A stretch of 64,000 nucleotides of DNA. Source: Streptomyces sp. NBC_00582. GTDB lineage: Bacteria; Actinomycetota; Actinomycetes; Streptomycetales; Streptomycetaceae. The notes beneath the pieces were generated by a model. That model worked only from the letters and a program-made list of their open reading frames with translations. It made no database searches and was not told the origin of the DNA. A program made the translations under genes and the position numbers. This document shows, in pieces, positions 10,677 to 18,972 of the stretch (position 1 is the stretch's first letter; every line of letters starts with the position of its first letter). The stretch lies in assembly GCF_036345155.1 (NCBI RefSeq), contig NZ_CP107772.1, positions 1,116,001 through 1,180,000 on the forward strand, written 5' to 3'.

Positions 10677-12218
10677 TCACCCCCGCGACGGCGGGTCGAC
10701 GGGACGGACGACGAGCCGGCCGCGGTGCCGGTTGTCCCCGAGGTTCCCGTACGGCCGCAGCGGCGTCCACACCACCCACTGCACCTCCAGCTCGCCCGCC
10801 CCCGGGACGCCCTTGACGGTCCCGGCGACGGTGCAGTCCTTCAGCGCGTCGCGCCGCAGTTCGTCCAGGCGCTGGACGATCACCTCGTACCTGGCCTCTC
10901 TGGCCAGCGGGACCAGCAGCCGTGACACCCGGGTGCGCCACTCGTACCACCAGCTGTCGGGGGCCGCGGGCCGGGCGTGGACGAGTCCGCCGAGCACCAT
11001 GTCGAGCTCGTGCGCGGCGCCGAGCCGGTGGTCGGGAGTCCACCCTTCCTCCTGCAGCCCTTGTCCCGCGGAGCGCAGATGTCCCAGCAGCGCGGCGCGG
11101 TAGGTCTCGCGGGCCTCCCGCCGGGCGAGGCCGCCCGGTTGCTCGTCGTGGACGAGGGCGACCCTCAGGTCGGGGTCGAGTTCGACGAGGCGCAGGGCCT
11201 GGTCGGCGCGGGCCGCCCACTCCAGCCGGGGGTCGCCGGGGTCCAGCGCGAGGGTCTCCTCCGGTGTGAGGGCGAGTTCGCGCAGGATGTCCGGGGCCGC
11301 GCGGGCGGCGGCCCCGGCCGGGTCGGCGAGGTCGAGCGGCAGCAGCAGGGGGTCGCACAGCCCGTCCGGCAGGGCGGGGATCACGGCGTCGGGGTTGTCG
11401 GAGTCCCGTTGGCCCACGGCGAAGCCCGCGTCGGCGGCGGTCCGTCCGGCCTGCCCGCGCCAGGTGCGCCGGGCGTCGGCGGGCAGCCGGAGCAGGGCCA
11501 GGTGGAAGCGGCGCCACAGCTCGGCGATCTGCTCCGCGGGAGGCCGTGCCGCCCCGGCCGGCCGCCGCTTCGCGGGCGGCTTGCCCAGGTGACGGGCCTG
11601 CTCGCGCCAGAGCTCCCCTTCGAGGACGGTCAGTGCGTCCACGAGGTCCTGACGCGGGTCACGGGGCGGGTCCGCCGACGCGGAGAAGGGCGCCGGGTCC
11701 CGTTTCTGTTCGGCGTCTTCCTGCTCCGTGTCTTCCTGCTCCGCGTCTTCCTGCTCCGCGTCTTCCTGCTCCCCGTCTTCCTGTTCCGCGTCTTCCTGTT
11801 CTACGGCCGATGCTTCGTCCGACTCTTCGTCCGGGTCTCCGTCCGGTTCTCCGTCCGGTTCCTCGTCCTGCTCCACGTCCGGTTCCTCGTCCCGTTCCTG
11901 TGGCGCGGGCGGGTCCGGCGTGACGCCCGGCCGGTCGTCGCTCTTTCCCTCCGCGGGTGCGGCGACCTCGTACAGGACCCATTGCAGTGCGGTCCGGACC
12001 CGTTCGAAGTTCTCCAGGGTCGTGCGGGGGTCGCTCCGGTACGGCTCCTCGTAGACGGACACCGCGCCGAGGGACCGGCAGCAGTCGGCCAGCGCGGTGA
12101 ACAGGGCCCGGCCGGACGCCGTGGACAGGTCCAGGACGACGGACGCCGCTTCGGTGAGACGGGTGAGCGGCGCGGTGAGATCGTGCCGGCGGCCGGGGCC
12201 CGCGGCGACGTCGTTCAT
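10677..12218 (-). CDS. Acidic repeat-containing protein of the Hsp70-dynamin cluster
   Basis: 513 residues; family not recognised. The N-terminal domain (1-95) is helical. Residues about 100-175 are strongly acidic and low in complexity, ending in pentapeptide repeats of the type EQEDA (six tandem 15-base units in the DNA). The C-terminal part (about 185-513) is Leu/Arg/Ala-rich and helical, with ELWRRFHLALLRLP and a final basic beta segment ending VVWTPLRPYGNLGDN. No catalytic motif was found. It begins with the ATG of a TGATG overlap with the 1,154-residue Hsp70-fold gene, so the two are probably made in stoichiometric amounts and may form a complex. The acidic linker could be a flexible tether or mimic nucleic acid; neither is shown by the sequence. 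Confidence 0.6.
   Translation of the reverse strand: MNDVAAGPGRRHDLTAPLTRLTEAASVVLDLSTASGRALFTALADCCRSLGAVSVYEEPYRSDPRTTLENFERVRTALQWVLYEVAAPAEGKSDDRPGVTPDPPAPQERDEEPDVEQDEEPDGEPDGDPDEESDEASAVEQEDAEQEDGEQEDAEQEDAEQEDTEQEDAEQKRDPAPFSASADPPRDPRQDLVDALTVLEGELWREQARHLGKPPAKRRPAGAARPPAEQIAELWRRFHLALLRLPADARRTWRGQAGRTAADAGFAVGQRDSDNPDAVIPALPDGLCDPLLLPLDLADPAGAAARAAPDILRELALTPEETLALDPGDPRLEWAARADQALRLVELDPDLRVALVHDEQPGGLARREARETYRAALLGHLRSAGQGLQEEGWTPDHRLGAAHELDMVLGGLVHARPAAPDSWWYEWRTRVSRLLVPLAREARYEVIVQRLDELRRDALKDCTVAGTVKGVPGAGELEVQWVVWTPLRPYGNLGDNRHRGRLVVRPVDPPSRG
11715..11804 (-). repeat. Six tandem 15-bp units coding EQEDA-type pentapeptides
   Basis: Six consecutive 15-base units, plus-strand consensus GTCTTCCTGCTCCGC, run without gaps. 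Unit length is a multiple of three, so copy-number change keeps the reading frame. The last units are more divergent (TGTTCCGC, TGTTCTAC). Confidence 0.9.
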
Positions 12219-15200
12219 CAGTGCCTCCCGCTGTTGGGGTCCCAGTGGTGGTTGAACCGCGTGGTGGGCCGGTCCATGCGCTCGCGCAGCACCCGCCCGG
12301 GGAAGTCCTCCACCTGACGCAGGGACCCGGCGGGCAGGTAGGGAACGACGCCGCGGTGCACCCGGAGCCGGCCGCGGACGTCGAGGGTGGCGTGGTGCTG
12401 ACCGTCCTGGACGGCCGGGAGGTACCCGAGGTGGACGGGGGCGCCGTCGTCCCGGTCGAGGAAGAACTCGTAGGTGAAGGTGCCGTTGGCCTCTTCGGGG
12501 GGCACGGTGATGGGTGCGCTGCGTCCCGGCTGGGGCAGCTCGTGCAGGTCGAGCGACTCGTGGAAGGACTCCGGCAGATAGCCGGCCGGTGACACCGCCG
12601 CCTCTCCGTCCAGGGCCGGCGTGGGCGGGAACACCTCGACGAGCCGTCGTGCACCGCTGTCGTCGTCCGTGCCGGCCCTCACACAGATCCGGCCGGGCAC
12701 GGAGCAGCTCGGCAGGTCCGGGTCGAAGGCGAGGCCCGGGGCGGCGCCGTCGAGTTCGAGGGCCCGTCCTTCGACGAGCAGCCGGGCCGGGCCGTTGCAC
12801 AGCAGGATGTGCGGGACGAGCCGGTTGTCCAGTTCGAGCTGGTAGCGCACCCCGCGCTCGCTGCCGCTGGGCGGGCGCCAGACGGAGGCGGTGGGGGTGA
12901 AGCCCTCCGCGCTCGCGGCGAGGGCCAGGTCGAACACGCCCCATTGCAGGGAGTCCCCGGGTCCGATGTAGCGGTGGATGCCCAGGACGCGGCTGAGCGG
13001 GTTCCAGCCGGTGCGCACGCCGAGCCGCCCCGAGCTGTCCAGTTCGACGTAGGGGTCGCCGGCCCGCAGCAGCGGGGTGACGCGCTCCATGTGACCGCGC
13101 GGGCCGAAGTCGGCCGGGAGGCTGGAGAAGAGGCCCTGGAGCCGGATGTCGAGGTCGCTCAGCCGGACGGTGGCCTCGGTCCGTCCGCCCTTGGTGTGGT
13201 GGTGGTCGATCTGTCCGGAGAGGTTGCGCACGGCGTGCGCCCAGGCCGCGCCGAGCGAGGTCGCCTGCTTGGCGTAGGCGGTCTCCGCCGACAGTTGGGT
13301 GGCCTCGTACCAGCCGGGTGCGTCCTCGCCGTCGCCGTCGCCCTCGTCCTGTCGCAGCGCCGCCTCGACCTGCTCGGCGAGCAGCGCCATCCGGCTGGTG
13401 CGGCCGGACAGCACCACCTGGTCGAGCCGTGGCTCGGGCAGTTCGGGCAGTCCCTGCTCGCGCCGTCGCGCGTTCTCCTCCCGGATGCGCCGGAAGGAGC
13501 TGCGGACCAGGTCCGCGCCGAGTGCCGCGGCCCGCCGCAGCACGGGCTGGACGAGTTTGGTGAACTGCGCGGCGTCCAGGGTGATCGGCTCGCGGACCTC
13601 GCTGAGCCGGTGCGGGGCCGCGTTGAGGATGTTGGCGATTTTGTCGGGCTGGAGAACGGCCTGGGCCGCGTCGGCCGCGCCGAGTTCACGCTTCTTCTGT
13701 TCCGCGAGCCGCCACAGCATGTCGAAGCGGTTCTTGCGCTTGCCGCGCTCGACCGGGTCCTCCACTCCGGCCCAGTCGGTCGGCAACGCCTCCGCGAGGA
13801 CCCTGCCCACCTCGGCGGAGACCAGGGTGTCGAGTTGGTCGGCGGCCTGTTCGACCACCGTCTCGGCGTAGCCGCGCCGGGGCCTGTCGTCGGTGTCCGG
13901 GTCCGGTGCGGGGCCCTCCTCGTCCGTGTCGGCGCCGGTCGTGTCCGGTCCGGGCCGGCGCGCGGGGGGCCTCAGTTCGTCCACCAGCCTGGCCTTGATC
14001 CAGTAGAAGACCTGGAGGGTCAGCAGGTCGCCGCCGAGCCGTTCGTGGCCGGTGGAGCCGAGGAGTTCGGGTTCCAGGCGGTAGGCGCGGCCGGCGACGA
14101 ATTCCTGGGCGGAGGGGAGTTCGGGGGTCTGGTCGACCAGGGTCAGCCGGAGCAGGGCGATGTCGGTGGTGCCGCCGCCGATGTCGATCACCAGCATGAC
14201 GCGTTGCCAGGTGGGCGGGTCGTCCCCGACGCGACGGCAGCGCGAACGCAGCGCCTCCAGGCCGGCGTTGAGGTTGTCGGTCAGGTCCCGCATGAGGAAG
14301 AACAGTCCGGCCGCCAGTCCCTCGTCGTAGTCCATGACGACGCGGGGGCCGCCCAGGGCCGCGCGGACGAGCTTGCCGAGCTTCTCCTTGACCTCGGGCA
14401 GGACGGTGGTCGGGTACGTCACGACGACGGTGGCCATGCGGCTGATGGTGTCGGGCACCGGGTCGTACGTGATCTGTTCGGCGCCGTCGACCAGCAGCAG
14501 GTACATGTGCTGGGCCAGATGATCGGCCGACAGGTCCGACCCCACCACGGGTTCCGGGGTCAGCCGCAGGGCCGCCCGCTTGATGCCGGTCAGGTTCCCG
14601 TACAGGGCGAAACGGCGGGCGGCGGGGTGGGGCGGCGGGTCACCGTCGGGGTACTCCGTCTCCCGCAGGGTGCTGGCGGGGGCCGTGGTGAGCTGGCCGG
14701 AGTCGTCCTGGTAGTGGACGGGATGCAGTCCGTGGCGGTGCAGGGGCGGGGTCCCGATGACGGAGGCGTAGGCGCGGTACAGGCGGTGGTTCAGCCAGTG
14801 TTTGACCTCGGGTGCGGCCTGTTCCCGCAGAGCCTCCACGCGCAGCAGGAGTGCGTCCGCGACGTCGACGTCGTCCAGCCTGGCCAGTGCGTCGGCGCCC
14901 TGGATCTCCGTGCCCCGGCGGGGCAGCGGGAGCTTCGCGGCGAGCAGGGCCTCCACGTCCTTGCGCCACTCGGCGGGCGCCTCCGGGGGCGGTGCCAGCA
15001 GATCGGCGAGGTGGGCCGCGAGGGAGCCGGACTGCGCCTCGTCGACCAGCCGGGCCTTGATCCGCGTCGGGTCGTGCAGGGTCGCCGTGGACGCGGTGGT
15101 GCCGAAGTCCACGACGACGAACTCGTGTTCGTGGGTGGTGCTGGTGACATCGCGCAGGACGAGGAAGTCGTCGTCGTCCTCCACCGGCGGGGGCGGGCCG

Positions 15201-15682
15201 GGTTCCTCACCCGGGGGTGCGAACTCCAGCAGGACGCGGCCCCGTGCGGTGCCCGCGTGCTGGTCGGACGAGAAGTCCACGCTCCACAGCACCTCCAGCC
15301 GCAGCCGTTCCTCGTCCGGTGCGGGCGGTGCGCCGGCGGGGTGGACGAGGGCGGTCGGCAGGGGCGTGTCGGCGGACAGCTTGCGCGGCCCGTCCACGCT
15401 GAGGGAGGTGTACTCCTGCGGTACCCAGCAGTCCACCAGGGCCTGGGCGAGGTGGGCCGGCACCAGTCCGCCGCTGGGGGTGATGACCTCGATACGGGCG
15501 GGCAGGTGGACGGTGACCAGGCGGCTGCCGCCGTTCTGCTCCTCCGGCCGGAGGAAGACGTCGGGCAGGAGGATGCCGTCCGGGCCGGTGTGCAACCGGA
15601 ACTGCCGGCGGCCGAGCGGGACGACACCGGAGGCCGGGCCACTGTGCGGGAGGTCGAAGGCTACGGTCAGTTCGTCACTCAT
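12218..15682 (-). CDS. Giant Hsp70/actin-fold ATPase, SrfB-like architecture
   Basis: 1,154 residues. A beta-rich N-terminal domain (1-180) precedes a split ASKHA ATPase: phosphate-1 FVVVDFGTTASTATL at 188-202, then a long insertion, phosphate-2 MLVIDIGGGTTDIALL at 496-511 and adenosine-type motif QVVLSGRTSRMALL at 755-768. A further beta-rich C-terminal domain runs from about 850 to the end. The large insertion between the two phosphate motifs and the size of about 1,000 residues recall the enterobacterial SrfB family, whose gene is followed by SrfC; here the gene just upstream encodes a large GTPase. That comparison is from memory of the families and needs a profile search. The start is one base after the GTPase stop, and the stop overlaps the acidic-protein gene as TGATG. 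Confidence 0.75.
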   Translation of the reverse strand: MSDELTVAFDLPHSGPASGVVPLGRRQFRLHTGPDGILLPDVFLRPEEQNGGSRLVTVHLPARIEVITPSGGLVPAHLAQALVDCWVPQEYTSLSVDGPRKLSADTPLPTALVHPAGAPPAPDEERLRLEVLWSVDFSSDQHAGTARGRVLLEFAPPGEEPGPPPPVEDDDDFLVLRDVTSTTHEHEFVVVDFGTTASTATLHDPTRIKARLVDEAQSGSLAAHLADLLAPPPEAPAEWRKDVEALLAAKLPLPRRGTEIQGADALARLDDVDVADALLLRVEALREQAAPEVKHWLNHRLYRAYASVIGTPPLHRHGLHPVHYQDDSGQLTTAPASTLRETEYPDGDPPPHPAARRFALYGNLTGIKRAALRLTPEPVVGSDLSADHLAQHMYLLLVDGAEQITYDPVPDTISRMATVVVTYPTTVLPEVKEKLGKLVRAALGGPRVVMDYDEGLAAGLFFLMRDLTDNLNAGLEALRSRCRRVGDDPPTWQRVMLVIDIGGGTTDIALLRLTLVDQTPELPSAQEFVAGRAYRLEPELLGSTGHERLGGDLLTLQVFYWIKARLVDELRPPARRPGPDTTGADTDEEGPAPDPDTDDRPRRGYAETVVEQAADQLDTLVSAEVGRVLAEALPTDWAGVEDPVERGKRKNRFDMLWRLAEQKKRELGAADAAQAVLQPDKIANILNAAPHRLSEVREPITLDAAQFTKLVQPVLRRAAALGADLVRSSFRRIREENARRREQGLPELPEPRLDQVVLSGRTSRMALLAEQVEAALRQDEGDGDGEDAPGWYEATQLSAETAYAKQATSLGAAWAHAVRNLSGQIDHHHTKGGRTEATVRLSDLDIRLQGLFSSLPADFGPRGHMERVTPLLRAGDPYVELDSSGRLGVRTGWNPLSRVLGIHRYIGPGDSLQWGVFDLALAASAEGFTPTASVWRPPSGSERGVRYQLELDNRLVPHILLCNGPARLLVEGRALELDGAAPGLAFDPDLPSCSVPGRICVRAGTDDDSGARRLVEVFPPTPALDGEAAVSPAGYLPESFHESLDLHELPQPGRSAPITVPPEEANGTFTYEFFLDRDDGAPVHLGYLPAVQDGQHHATLDVRGRLRVHRGVVPYLPAGSLRQVEDFPGRVLRERMDRPTTRFNHHWDPNSGRH

Positions 15683-15683
15683 G

Positions 15684-18332
15684 TCACTCGGCGCTCCAGT
15701 CTCGGATCAGGGTGTCGAGCGGGTCCTCGTGCGGACCCTCGTCCGTCGCGGGGAGGTCACCCGCCGGGCCGGTGCCGGTGGCGCGCGGTCCCCGGGGCGG
15801 GCGGATCTCGCTCTCCAGGGGCAGGAAGGCGGTGGCCTGCGCGTAGAGCCCGAGCAGGTCCTTCTCGATCCGGCCGAGTGCCTGCCCGAGGTGCTCGGTG
15901 ACGAGCCGGGCAGCGGCGTCGGCCGTGTGCTGCCGCAACTGCACGACGAGCAGCGGGTGGCGCTCGCGCTCCTCGGAACGCTGGTCGTCGAGCCTGGGCA
16001 TGCGGTGGTGCCAGGGCAGGGCGTGCGGGGCCCGCATCGGGAACCGGTTCTCCTGCTCCTGCGGCGTGGGCCCGGGCACGATCATGAGTTCCTCGAGCTG
16101 CGGCCGTACCGCGTCCGGGTTGAGCGCGGTCCACAGGTGCTGCAGTTGCCGGGCGGCCAGGCCCTCACCGCCGCGGAGCCGGACGAAGAGGTCGTGCAGC
16201 AGTTTGTAGGACTCCGGGTCGGCCATCCATTCGCGCAGCGGCCCGAACTCGTCCTGCCAGTGCGCCGCCCAGCCCTCCAGCCAGACCCTCAGCTGTTCCT
16301 GGCCTTCGGCCGCGCGCCGGTCCACGAGGCCGCGGAACCGCTCCAGGAAGGCGGTCGTCGCGTCCGCCGAGTCCTCGGGGGCCGCGGATTCCTGCGCCGC
16401 CGTGGCGGCCTGGCCCGGCGGGAGCAGCAGGGTGATGCCCGTGCTGGAGGGCGGCCTGCTGCGCGGCACCAGATGGTGACCGTCGCGTTCGGCCCGGCCC
16501 AGCAGTTCCTGCCACTCGCGCCAGTCGAAGACGTCGTCGCGCACCGACGCGGCGATCTCCTCGCGCTGCGGCGGGCGTCCGCCGAGGTCCGCGGCCGCTT
16601 CGCCGTCGTCCGGGCCGTCCCGGTGGCTCACGGTGGACCTGAGCTGGTACAGCATGGGCAGGATCCGGCCCAGCAGTTCGCGGAACTCCCCTATTCTGGC
16701 GGCAAGTTCACGGTACTCCTCCGGTGTCTGGGTGCCCCTGGCCCGGCGGAGCCGGGAGCGCAGCACGCCCAGCTCACGCCAGAGTCTGCGGTGGGAGCCG
16801 AGCGCGCGCTCCAGCTTCTGGTCGAGGCCGTGCTCCTGGACGTGGTTCTCGACGAGACGGCGCAGCCGTTCGACGCCGCCGTCGCTGTCGTAGGCGCGCA
16901 GCCGGTCCGTCCACGGGTTGGCCTCGTCGGCCTGGCGCAGCCGTCCCGCGACGGCCTCCCAGCGTTTGGCCCCCGGTGCGTCGAGGTCCTCCAGCGCCTT
17001 GCGGATGCGTGCCCTGGTCTCGTCGGACGTCCGGGTGTACGGCAGTTGGTAGGCGCGGATCGCGGAGATGGAGGAGACGACGACGATCCCGTTCTCGCGG
17101 TGCTGGACGAACTTGTTGCCGTAGACGTGGATGCCGTTGATCTCGGCGGAGTGGGCGAGCAGGTGGCGCAAGGGCAGTGGTCCGTCCGGTACGGCGCTCA
17201 GGGCGGGCGGCCCGACCCGGTCGAAGGCGTTCGCCGCGACGAGGGCGGCGCTGGCGAGGGCCTGGGGTGTGCGGCCGTCGGCGGTGAGCATGTCCCAGAA
17301 GGCGGAGGCGCCCTTGGATTCGGGGCGCACCGCGTTGATGACGAGCAGGATGGTGTGGACGGACACCATCTCGCGCCGGCTGAGGAAGGTGTCGCGGCCG
17401 GCGGAGCCCGCGGCGTTGATGCCGGGGAAGTCCATCAACCGCACGGGGGTGTCGTCCGAGATCAGTCCGGCCAGGTCCCAGTGGTCGGGGGAGACCGTCA
17501 CCTTCAGGGTCACCTTCTCCACGAGGGGGAAGGCCCGGCGCATGGCCTCCTTGGCGGTGTCCGGCACGGGGTGCCTGAGCTGGGCCGTGTCGAAGGGCCG
17601 CACCTGGCGCTTGGGCGGGTGCTCCGGGGTGCGCTGGGCGGCCTCCAGCCGGAGCGCCTCGTCCATCACGGCCGTGGCGACGCCGACCGGGATGCCGAGG
17701 AGGTCGCGCTGACTGAGGGCCGCGTCACGGATCCGGCAGAGTTCGGTGACCGTGTCCCGGTGGACCGCGCCGATGGCCTGGTGGGTGCCGGATTCACCCG
17801 AGGCCGGCCACAGGCGCGGGTACCACGTCTCGAAGGGCGCCCATCCGCGGGGGTCGGTCACCGGGTTGTATCCGCCGAGCGCGATGCCGGCGCCGAGGTG
17901 CGGGTGCCGTTCGTCCAGGGCGCGGACGAGTTCCTCCAGCATGGCGCCCACGCACTCGGCGAGTCTGGGCTCGGTGAGGAAGGTGACCTCGGCGATGTCC
18001 GCCTTCTCGGTCGGCTTGCCCGGCTCGCCCCGGGTCAGTTCGAGGACGGTGATGTTCCCGGTGCTGGGGCCGGCCTCGACGGGCAGCAGGTCGGGCTTGC
18101 CGAGCAGGGTGCCCAGGAGCAGGGACTTGCCGACCGAGTACTCGCCGACGACACCGATGGTGACGGGGGCGGCGAGCCGGGACTCCAGTTCGGAGGCGAG
18201 CGCCTGGGCCCGGTCGCGCGACGCGTGCGCCTCGGGGACGTCCGGCATGTCCAGCCCGCTCAGCACGGTCAGGGTCCGGCCGGCGAACTCGCGCAGATCG
18301 GCCAGGGTCGGTTGCTTCTTGAAGGCGGTCAC
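15684..18332 (-). CDS. Large dynamin-type GTPase, SrfC-like
   Basis: 882 residues from a GTG with GGAGC about 6 bases upstream. G1 is TIGVVGEYSVGKSLLLGTLL (58-77), switch I is STGNITV (90-96), and G3 is VRLMDFPGINAAG (297-309) after an insertion of about 200 residues. The G4 position reads AANAFDRVG (366-374), where the Lys of NKxD is replaced (NAFD). Long helical regions (about 430-550 and 640-800) would form a stalk. The large insertion between switch I and switch II sets it apart from the two dynamins at the other end of the cluster. Together with the next gene (1,154-residue Hsp70-fold protein, 1-base gap) it forms a GTPase/ASKHA pair reminiscent of SrfC/SrfB. No transmembrane segment was seen, so membrane contact may need partners. 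Confidence 0.75.
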   Translation of the reverse strand: MTAFKKQPTLADLREFAGRTLTVLSGLDMPDVPEAHASRDRAQALASELESRLAAPVTIGVVGEYSVGKSLLLGTLLGKPDLLPVEAGPSTGNITVLELTRGEPGKPTEKADIAEVTFLTEPRLAECVGAMLEELVRALDERHPHLGAGIALGGYNPVTDPRGWAPFETWYPRLWPASGESGTHQAIGAVHRDTVTELCRIRDAALSQRDLLGIPVGVATAVMDEALRLEAAQRTPEHPPKRQVRPFDTAQLRHPVPDTAKEAMRRAFPLVEKVTLKVTVSPDHWDLAGLISDDTPVRLMDFPGINAAGSAGRDTFLSRREMVSVHTILLVINAVRPESKGASAFWDMLTADGRTPQALASAALVAANAFDRVGPPALSAVPDGPLPLRHLLAHSAEINGIHVYGNKFVQHRENGIVVVSSISAIRAYQLPYTRTSDETRARIRKALEDLDAPGAKRWEAVAGRLRQADEANPWTDRLRAYDSDGGVERLRRLVENHVQEHGLDQKLERALGSHRRLWRELGVLRSRLRRARGTQTPEEYRELAARIGEFRELLGRILPMLYQLRSTVSHRDGPDDGEAAADLGGRPPQREEIAASVRDDVFDWREWQELLGRAERDGHHLVPRSRPPSSTGITLLLPPGQAATAAQESAAPEDSADATTAFLERFRGLVDRRAAEGQEQLRVWLEGWAAHWQDEFGPLREWMADPESYKLLHDLFVRLRGGEGLAARQLQHLWTALNPDAVRPQLEELMIVPGPTPQEQENRFPMRAPHALPWHHRMPRLDDQRSEERERHPLLVVQLRQHTADAAARLVTEHLGQALGRIEKDLLGLYAQATAFLPLESEIRPPRGPRATGTGPAGDLPATDEGPHEDPLDTLIRDWSAE

Positions 18333-18399
18333 AGTGCTCCACGCTCCGTTTGGCTGTGGTGGGTGCGGCGGGTCGGCGGGGCGGGTGGGTTCCGGCCGG

Positions 18400-18972
18400 T
18401 CACCGCTGGAGGAAGAACAGTTCGATCCGCGCCGTCCCCGAGGCGATGCGGAAGCTGCTGTCGTGGTAGCCGCGGATGATCTTCTCGTCGTAGGGCGGGA
18501 AGAATTCCGGGGCGATCCTGGGCAGCAGCCGGGCGACGGCGGTGGCGTAGACGTCGCTGCGGGCGGTGTCGACGCCGCCTCCGGAGGTGTGGACGGTGGC
18601 GAAGACCATGACGAACGCGGCGGTCCGTCCTCGGTACGGCCCGATCCGGCGGTCGACCTGACGCCGGACCGAGGCGACGGCGCCCGCGGTTCCCGCGATG
18701 ACCGCTTCGGCGTCGGCGCGGACGGTGATCGAACGGGTGACGGGATCCAGTCCGGCGGGCCGTGAGGCGCGGGGGGCCGGGGGCGAGGCGGTCGGTCGGG
18801 GGGTGCGGCCGGTTGCCGCGGAGGCGGTCGTGCTCGGTGTCGGCCCCGCGTCGTCGGACTGTTCCGTCGTGCCGGGCTGGCTGCCGAGCACCACCAGCAC
18901 CAGGACGAGCAGCAGGTCGGCGAAGAGCCATCCCGCGAGATACGGCGTCGGGGTCCGCCCGGACCGCCTCAT
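18400..18972 (-). CDS. MotB/ZorB/TolR-like single-pass protein with OmpA-like C-terminus
   Basis: 190 residues. One membrane helix spans about 12-30, YLAGWLFADLLLVLVLVVLG, with Asp19 near its cytoplasmic end. This reproduces the YADxxxxxxxFFLVxWL pattern of MotB, where the Asp is the ion-binding residue of the stator; TolR, ExbD and ZorB carry the same feature. A Pro/Ser/Thr-rich linker (32-75) leads to an extracytoplasmic domain (about 78-190) ending IRGYHDSSFRIASGTARIEL, similar in order to the OmpA-type peptidoglycan-binding fold (G-x-G...N-R-R-V/I-E), though the usual GHTD is replaced. The ATG overlaps the stop of the coiled-coil membrane protein as ATGA, as expected for motA/motB- or zorA/zorB-type pairs. 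Function as an ion-driven unit is inference. Confidence 0.65.
   Translation of the reverse strand: MRRSGRTPTPYLAGWLFADLLLVLVLVVLGSQPGTTEQSDDAGPTPSTTASAATGRTPRPTASPPAPRASRPAGLDPVTRSITVRADAEAVIAGTAGAVASVRRQVDRRIGPYRGRTAAFVMVFATVHTSGGGVDTARSDVYATAVARLLPRIAPEFFPPYDEKIIRGYHDSSFRIASGTARIELFFLQR

Noticed and set aside
12809..18479. Very long plus-strand open frames (over 1,000 codons) opposite the giant Hsp70 and GTPase genes
   Set aside because: They mirror the GC-rich third positions of the real minus-strand genes, have no family motifs or ribosome sites, and are ordinary high-GC antisense frames.
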